Positions 57,211-64,000 of a stretch of DNA of 64,000 bases are shown here, one piece after another. The position numbers and the translations under genes are program-made. Positions within the stretch are counted from its first letter, which is position 1, and every line of letters starts with the position of its first letter. Under the pieces are notes generated by a model, which was not told the origin of the DNA, searched no databases, and saw only the letters and a list, made by a program, of their open reading frames with translations. The DNA is taken from positions 24,045,451 through 24,109,450 of the forward strand of contig CM043948.1 of assembly GCA_014529385.2 (NCBI GenBank). The letters run 5' to 3'. This DNA is from Adiantum capillus-veneris. Taxonomy: Eukaryota; Streptophyta; Polypodiopsida; Polypodiales; Pteridaceae.

Positions 57211-58196
57211 TGCAGGTTACAAGTCTTGGCGGTGACACGGCTTGAGCAGCATCAAAGCTAATTTGGAATACCACTAAACAACGGTATACAAGATGTGTGG
57301 GGTGATCGGAGATAGATACACAAAAATCTCCAAGAATGAAGTGAACCTTGATGCAATTACGATTTTGATGTATGGAATAGCAGAGCTCATTATCACGAGC
57401 ATTGGTTTATAAAATCATTAAAAAAAAGGATTGTTTCTTAAAATGTCTCTCACATCTTGTCTTTCAAAACATAGCCCATTTTTTTGGATATGATTTTATT
57501 AGAATAATCTACTCACATATAGAAAAAAAGCGGTAAATAATACTGACTATGCCTTGATATCTCCCGTGATCTACCATTGGAAATAGGTTTGTGTAGAAAT
57601 GTAAACCAAACAGCAAAGACAGGTATGGTAATTGGCTCCGTGCCTGGTCTGTGGGTGTCAGTGGCATTTGATGACAAGGAAAATCACCACATATTAACAT
57701 TTATATAATATACATTTTTGTAACCATTTGATTTTCATATGTGTGATAGGTTGGGGGCATCAAACTTGCACTTGCCTAAATGAACATGGAGAAATATTTT
57801 GGGTTGTTGAAGAATATATGGTGTTATGGTGGCTATGATAAGCCGTAGGTATCTGGCCAAAACTAAATAAGGACACATCATTTTTAAATACACATGTAGT
57901 GACTCTGGTTTTAGGTCGTGGACCACTCTGCACATGCGAAGCCTTCATGCCTACCTTGTTTCTGGGTCGCAATCGCGAGCTACTCTGTGGTATGATGACT
58001 ATAAGAACATGATGTCGATGGGAACAAAAAACGCAGGTCTGCATATTTGGTATATACGGCCCAAGCCAAGTGTTTTGGCACACTCCAAAAAAACCTGCAA
58101 CACACGACGATTCTGCACTTTTTGCAGTTCGGCACATTAGCCCTTCTCCATCACATAGAGCAACCGCCGGGCTACGCATCGGAGCCATTTGTCTCC
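57211..58196. other. Intergenic, no gene seen
   Basis: AT-rich sequence without a supported gene. Short frames (such as 58206-57760 minus and 57934-58140 plus) lack any recognisable features. It may include the promoter of the gene starting near 58197. Confidence 0.55.
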
Positions 58197-60924
58197 TAGT
58201 ACACACACATACTCTCTGCTAAGCACACAGATCAACGGAAACAACTGATCTCTTTACACACCTGGCCGCATATGATTTTACATTGTCAGCTCTGAGAACA
58301 TTACTACAAGCGGGAGACGAACACGACAAGGCTTTGTTGAGTTTTCTCGGATCTTTTAACTTCCTTGGATTGAGCACATCTAAACTTCAAGAGGTAAGAC
58401 TTACAATTTCTTTTGAGGAATTAGGCAAATGAACTTCTGGTTATTATGGTGGTTGATAAATGAAAGTTTGGGAGCGATATGTTGATCATGGAACACAATA
58501 GGATAGAAGTTATGGCTTCAATGATTAACATTCTATGAATGGATGTATTCTGGTTTTTTAGTATTTGATGAGCAAAGGATATAATCGGTTTAAAACACGA
58601 TTATTTTAGTTACAATGGGTTTCTGTTATGCTTGACTAATTGTAATGGTTCTTGACATACTACACAAACTGGTATTGTCCAAATAACACACAAAAAACAG
58701 TTCTCAAAAACTGTTTGCTGCATATTATGTGTCTTCGTTATGAGGGTCGCTGGCGACTATAAGAAGCATTGGTTTGAAGTATTTACTGATTTTCTTGCAT
58801 TCAGTGGAGCTTATGGCATTTGGAGGTTATGGAATAAAGGTTTTTTCTTATATCGATTGAGTATCTTCGTATTTCTGTGGGATCTCTCGAATTTGGAAGC
58901 TCTGAAATGGATTAGTGTGGGTTATTTGCTTAGTCTCTTGCATTTGGTGGGTTGGAACTCTGGAAAGGTTTTTTTTGGGGTATTTGCTGAGTTTATGGCA
59001 TTCGGTATTGGTAATATCTGATGAAGACGCGTTTAATCTATTGGGTATACCGATTTTCATAAAATCCTTTGTTCATCAGATAGCCGGTACCATTGTATAC
59101 TGTGTCTAGAAACATATGGTAATAGCCAGCCAGCTAGTTTGGAATCAGATATTTAATACAAATTGTCTAAACTTTGTATTGAATATGTTGGATATAAATT
59201 TCTAAATGACTCATATTTTTGCACAACATAAAATGTCTGCATATGTCTCGTGAATTGGTTTTATGTTTTAGACAAGAATCATCTCAACAGAATACAAGCC
59301 TTGTGAAGACTATCACCAGAGATGGCCGCTCCTTCTTCTAGCAACCAGGTAGTGTTTATCACTACTCACGCATATGCTCACAGTTTATGTATTAACACAT
59401 CTCACACGGACATGGTTGACACAGGAGTACTTCAGAATGATTACGGGTTTTTTTTTTTTTGTTGTAAGTCACATTAAGAGTCTCCTCTACATATTTTGGT
59501 AAGTTTGAGTTGAATTGGGGAAAGATTGGGATGGTTGAACCAGTTTATGGATGGTGTTGAATTTGATTTTTGAAAATAGTTCTATAAACGAGAAGCTGCC
59601 CAAATTTTTATTTGGTATGGATATCAAAAATGGTTTGTCGCATGTCACATAACTTGAATCGTTTTTAGCATGATGATTTGTCTCTTGGGTATGGCAGAAT
59701 TATGTTTATTTTTTATGACACTGCTACGGATAGGATGCCAAAACCTATTTGGCGTTTAGATAAAAAACTTCTGAAATACAGTAAGATAAGCTAATATAGG
59801 ACCTTGATAGGGGCAACTAGGTTTGCACTATCTACACATACACGTAATCCAAGCGTAACAGAACTCGTTCATGTTGAGATATAGGAGATAACTGTAGATA
59901 CAATGGAGGTTGTAGCTTCCTCTATCTCTCCCTCTCAAACAATCTCTATCTCTCTCTCTTGTGTTCTTTCACTCTCTCACCCTAATCACAGCTATCCTCT
60001 CCTCTTCTCTCTCTCCTTCTCTCCCTTTCTCTCTCTCTCTCTCCCTCTCCCTCTATCCCCATCTCCCTATCTATCTCTATATCTCTCTTTTCATCCCTCT
60101 CTCTATATCTCTCTAATTCCCTCTCTCTCTCTCTCTAATTGTATATCTATATATGTCTCTCTCTTTCGCTTTCTTTCTCTATCTATGGTTCTTGCGCTCT
60201 CTCTCCCTGTATCTTTCTTTCTCTAAATCTCATCTCCATCTATATATTTCTCGACCTATATTTTACGCAGTCTCTCTCTCTTTATAGCTATGAATGTTCC
60301 ACTAGGAGCTCCCCTCTCTCTATACATAACCCTAGCTCCTATTCTCTCTATCTGTTTAGGTCTATCGTTCTATACATGTTCAAAAATTGAGAATTGGTTA
60401 GATTTTTTTCTATATCTGTATTAATAATAACCCTTGATCCGGATAATTGACTCTCATTTCAGACTACCTTGAATAAGGTGATTCCATCATCTGACCAAGA
60501 GAAGGAAAAACTCCGCAAACGCGGCTTTCTACCTAATGGAAAACCTAGGCCATCTGCTGTACGGGATTATCCAGAGGGCTGCACACATGTACAATCCATC
60601 ATGCGTAACCTGTTTGAAAATTCAAACACCATGATCATGGAAGCATTGGAACCCTCCAATCAAATAACCATCAACAAGTTAGAGGCAAGGCAGACAACAA
60701 GGATGCGGGTGATTATTGATCCCACAAAATTAGGAATAATAAATGAGAAATTGAAGGCGGCTTGTAGAGACTATGTATCTCCTAAAGAAACCCAATTGAT
60801 TGTATGCAATAAGTGTAGTACATCCCTTGGAAAGAGAAAAGGTGATAAAAAAGGTACGAAGAGAACTTACTACCATAGGGAGGCCAAGAATCTACCCACT
60901 AACTTTTACAATGAGGGAGAATGA
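58197..60924 (+). CDS. Predicted small spliced gene, unknown product
   Basis: Exon A (about 58197-58393) ends in a consensus donor GAG/GTAAGA. Exon B (59272-59348) follows acceptor TTTTAG and contains ATG at 59322 in a good plant start context (GAGATGGCC). Its donor is CAG/GTAGTG. Exon C (60463-60924) follows CATTTCAG and is open from the junction in phase 0 to TGA. The protein from the ATG is 162 residues: MAAPSSSNQ joined to TTLNKVIPSSDQEK, then LRKRGFLPNGKPRPSAVRDYP and a CNKC...KRKGDKKGTKR basic stretch. Exon A and the start of B would be 5' UTR. I do not recognise the family. The basic C-terminus suggests nucleic-acid binding (weak). Intron 2 contains a long CT-rich tract. Confidence 0.45.
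59915..60300. repeat. CT-rich low-complexity tract in intron 2
   Basis: Imperfect CT, CCCT and CTAT repeats over about 380 bases, on the coding strand of the predicted gene. Confidence 0.9.
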
Positions 60925-61230
60925 GGGAGGGACTTAGAATGGTGTTGACAGCGACGATAATAAGCGGAAAGAGTCGCTTGGATACATGTCTACCCATTCA
61001 AGGCATGCTCGTTGCTAACTTCCATGGTTTGTTTGGATGGCGATAGGTATAGGTTCTTTCCTTACATCAGCTAGGAAGCTCCGATCAACTCCTGCCAAAA
61101 TAAGTGTACCAAACTGTTAGCAACAAATAATATATTGTGTATTGTAATTGTCATTGTCAATTGTCATAATCAAGGATAAAATTGTCAAAGTCCAGTCTGG
61201 TATATGATTTGGAAAATGGGACTGTTTCTC
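60925..61230. other. Intergenic, no gene seen
   Basis: Probable 3' flank of the predicted gene ending at 60924. No ORF or RNA gene recognised. Confidence 0.5.
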
Positions 61231-61232
61231 TC

Positions 61233-61275
<43 letters not shown>

Positions 61276-61316
61276 TGCCCCCCTCCCTCCGTCCCTTGCT
61301 CCATCCCTCCCTCCCT

Positions 61317-61354
<38 letters not shown>
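61231..61354. repeat. (CT)n / (CCCT)n microsatellite at the 5' end of LINE copy 3
   Basis: CT tracts with a CCCTCC-rich middle, ending CACA immediately before CAGCCG of LINE copy 3. Confidence 0.92.
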
Positions 61355-61356
<2 letters not shown>

Positions 61357-61579
61357 GCCGTTTTTTGACCTAGTAGGCAGCAGTTCACTCTTTTGACCAT
61401 AACTTGCTCATCCGAACTCCGATTTAGGTGATCTATAGCCTCAATCGAAAAGCACGAAGCCCTCTACGCAGTGATGTAAAGACAGAATTTTTCTGTGTAA
61501 TGGAAGGCTTTTCTGTAACAGCATCTCAGAACTGAAAAAACTGTCAAAACTTTGCGTTTTTGTTGCCGACTTGAAGGCA

Positions 61580-62512
61580 ATGTCAGACAAAACTCGCAAG
61601 GGTGGAAAAGCCACACTCGCCATGGAGAATGATGCAAAATCTCCAAGGAATTTGGATGCTAATCCAACCACATCGTCTACAACAACGGAAGCAATGATCA
61701 TGGCTTACTTGATCTCGTTACAAGATACCGTCAACAAGCAAGGTGAAGAGTTGCGCGCACTTGCAATGGAGAATGGTACTTTAAGAGTTCTCGTTGTGGA
61801 GAATGAGCACCTCAAGAAGGTTCTTGAAATGCAAACAACACGCTTGATGCATCTTGAGAATGAAGTTCAAGAATGTAAACGCTCTCTTGTGGACATGAAT
61901 GTAGTGAAAGAGCGCTTGAGCAAAGTTGAGAGTGATCATGTATTGAAAGAGGAAACGATAGATACAATACGACATGATGTATGTGAGATGAGAAATGCAT
62001 CCAAATCATGGGCTAATATATGTAAGGATAATGTGGTTTCTACATCTCCTATCACGCAAGCCGTTGTCCAAGCAAAGAATGTAGAGAATGTGGACACTCA
62101 AGAATTGCAAGAACGACAAAAACGCTCAAAGAACATCGTCATTCGTGGAATCAAGGAGGAAAGCATGGAAACACCCCAATCTCTTGCGGTTGCTATTGAA
62201 GAGTTTTTTGCTACACACTTTGGCATGTCAGGAATCATGGCTTATGGTGCACATCGAGTTGGAAAACAAGGAGTCCCTCGCTCGGGAGAAAGACCTATTG
62301 TATGTACCATGGTTGATGAGGTAAAGAGAAAGATCATCCTTGACAATGGTTGGATCTACCTCAAAGGAACGGGTTGTAATGTATATGAGGATCGCACTCT
62401 TATGCAACAAAATGTACGTCGCAAAGCATACGAGGAAAGAAGCAAGAAGGTTAAGGTATCATCTCAAGAAGAAAAGGCACTTGAGGAGGATGCAAGTCCA
62501 CCCAACAAATAG
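61580..62512 (+). CDS. LINE copy 3 ORF1
   Basis: 310 residues from ATG, intact, the same coiled-coil/RRM-like protein as copy 1. Differences seen: Glu to Asp in SLQ(E/D)TVNK, Asp to Asn in SWA(D/N)ICK, Thr to Pro in STS(T/P)ITQ, Lys to Glu in ESM(K/E)TPQ and Ala to Val in TM(A/V)DEV. Confidence 0.8.
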   Translation: MSDKTRKGGKATLAMENDAKSPRNLDANPTTSSTTTEAMIMAYLISLQDTVNKQGEELRALAMENGTLRVLVVENEHLKKVLEMQTTRLMHLENEVQECKRSLVDMNVVKERLSKVESDHVLKEETIDTIRHDVCEMRNASKSWANICKDNVVSTSPITQAVVQAKNVENVDTQELQERQKRSKNIVIRGIKEESMETPQSLAVAIEEFFATHFGMSGIMAYGAHRVGKQGVPRSGERPIVCTMVDEVKRKIILDNGWIYLKGTGCNVYEDRTLMQQNVRRKAYEERSKKVKVSSQEEKALEEDASPPNK

Positions 62513-62518
62513 GGACAC

Positions 62519-64000
62519 ATGATCTATGAGACCAACTCACGCTTGCGAATAAGCTTTTGGAATTGTAACGGGTATCCATGGAATGCGGGAATTGGCATTG
62601 ATGAGCTTACCAATGACTCCGATGTGATACTTCTTGTCGAAACATGGGAGCATGATGCGCAACGAATTCTTGGATTTGACAAATACGATGTACATTCTTT
62701 GATGTGGGCCAAAAATGCAAAGCAACGAAGAGGCCAAGGAGGCGTAGCATGTATGACCAAAAAGGGTTTGAAAGATGTTTTCATTGTCAAAGAAGATAAG
62801 TATAAACGCTACTTATGGCTGAAAATCAGCCCACCAAATGGTCAAGTCATGTTTGTGGCCGGATGCTACATTTCTCACTATGACTCCAACTTTTATGCTC
62901 GCTTGAATATGGATAGAGATCAGCCCTTTGTTGAACTAGAGGAAGACATTGCTCATTACAAGGATCAAGGTGAAGTCATTGTTTTTGGAGACATGAATGC
63001 TCGCACAAATATGTTACAACACGACACACAACAAGTCGACATGCCGCATGTATCAAGAAGAGTGGATGACTCATACATGTATAATCGAAGTTCTAATGAT
63101 GCAAACGAAGTGGATCACTATGGAAAGTCACTTCTACATATGTGCAATAGTACCGGAATGCTCATTGCAAATGGTGTATCTCTATGGCAAGGCACCAATG
63201 ACTTTACATGTAGAAAGCACAATGGTGCTAGCGTGATTGACTATATGTTGTTCTCGGAAGCCACTCTAGAATGCATACAAAGCTTTACACTTGGTGAATG
63301 GAATCCGGAATCGGATCATAGGATGTTATGTATTGACCTCAAGTGTGGTAAACGGCCCGAGCATGTAGCCTCCAATCATGATGTGAATCATTTGTACCTA
63401 CGTCTAGACTTCAAACGAGCACTTATATATGCTGATATGGTGGACCAAATGTTAAGCATGATAGAGCATCAAGGGAGCCCAACATTAGAATGCAAGTGAA
63501 AAGTTTTCAAAGAAGTAATTTTCTCTTGTGCGAAGGAATGCTTTTCGGCGAAACACATGTCTTGCAAAAAGTCTAAGAAGGGTAGCACCAAGAAGAAATG
63601 GTTTGACATGGAATGTAGTCAAGCCCGAAAACACTTGCTAAGATTGGATGCAATCAAAGACAAGGAAGTTTACTTGGAATGTTCACACACATACAAAGCA
63701 CTTGTTCAAAAGAAGAGGAGAAGGTGGGAAGTCGAAAAACAACTTCTTTTAGCACAAGAGAAAGCACATGCATGTGGCAAGTTTTGGCAAAATCTAAAAG
63801 GCAAGCGCGTTGAGAGCTTTGGTGACTTGACTCTTGAGGATATGTATATGCATTGTAAGAACCTCTATGAGCAACCCAATGTTGATAAGATGGAGGGTTG
63901 TAGCTCCCTTCCATTTATGTCTCCCTTCTTTACCATTGAAGATGTATGCCGCGCGCTTGAGAAACTTGCTACTCGCAAGGCAGGTGACCTTCAAGGTGTA
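62519..64000 (+). pseudogene. LINE copy 3 ORF2, early stop, partial
   Basis: Same frame as ORF1 across TAG GGA CAC ATG. The endonuclease is complete. TGA at 63497-63499 replaces the TGG of copy 1 (in LECKWK), just after the endonuclease. The frame then continues in register to the window end, so this one substitution is the only inactivating change visible here. Confidence 0.9.

Larger units (their letters stand above)
61355..64000 (+). mobile_element. Microsatellite-associated LINE, copy 3 (runs off the window)
   Basis: Near-identical to copy 1 from CAGCCG onward: 5' UTR, ORF1 and the first half of ORF2. In ORF1 only about five residue differences were seen. The element continues past the right edge of the window. 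Confidence 0.92.

Overview
The window looks like a repeat-dense land-plant nuclear genome, possibly a fern or other large-genome vascular plant (inference). The evidence is plant-type Ty1/copia and Ty3/gypsy retrotransposons primed by initiator tRNA-Met, a plant-type L1 LINE, a Cassandra-type LTR carrying part of a 5S rRNA gene, a decayed plant pectate lyase gene with a GT-AG intron, and many (CT)n, (CA)n and (TA)n microsatellites. I see no operons, no CRISPR array and no complete tRNA or rRNA gene. Most of the sequence is transposable elements nested in one another.

Layout. 1-1030: LINE endonuclease fragment (-). About 1100-8150: a Ty1/copia element (-), split by a 4.4 kb non-autonomous LTR element (2408-6785). 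8735-11140: a P-loop NTPase gene, possibly of the RHS/Crinkler type, with a broken frame and a C-terminal module present three times in tandem. 12645-13639: the last two exons of a pectate lyase pseudogene. 16298-29677: a second copia (-), split twice: by a full-length L1-like LINE (17641-24506, 13-bp target duplication) and by an LTR element (25146-29237, target duplication GTTAA). The second insert has Cassandra-type 5S-bearing LTRs but carries copia gag-protease-integrase. 30850-31388: an unrecognised spliced gene fragment. 32008-32437: a copia remnant (+). 32439-45460: a Ty3/gypsy element (+), split by a complete copia (34997-42158, target duplication TTTAT). 46064-47236: a gypsy fragment (-) with two RNase H domains. 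47662-64000: three same-strand copies of an unusual LINE family, each starting in a microsatellite. 58197-60924: a small unrecognised spliced gene between LINE copies 2 and 3.

Two things stand out. First, the 25146-29237 element joins 5S-bearing LTRs to a copia coding region and has inserted as one unit, so it may point to the elements that move Cassandra. Second, the LINE family has a coiled-coil/RRM-like ORF1 and an ORF2 in the same reading frame separated by one TAG. It also has a conserved 3' hairpin, microsatellite ends, and one copy (47662-52292) whose two reading frames are both open. Frames and motifs were read by eye; family names rest on motif recognition, not on searches.
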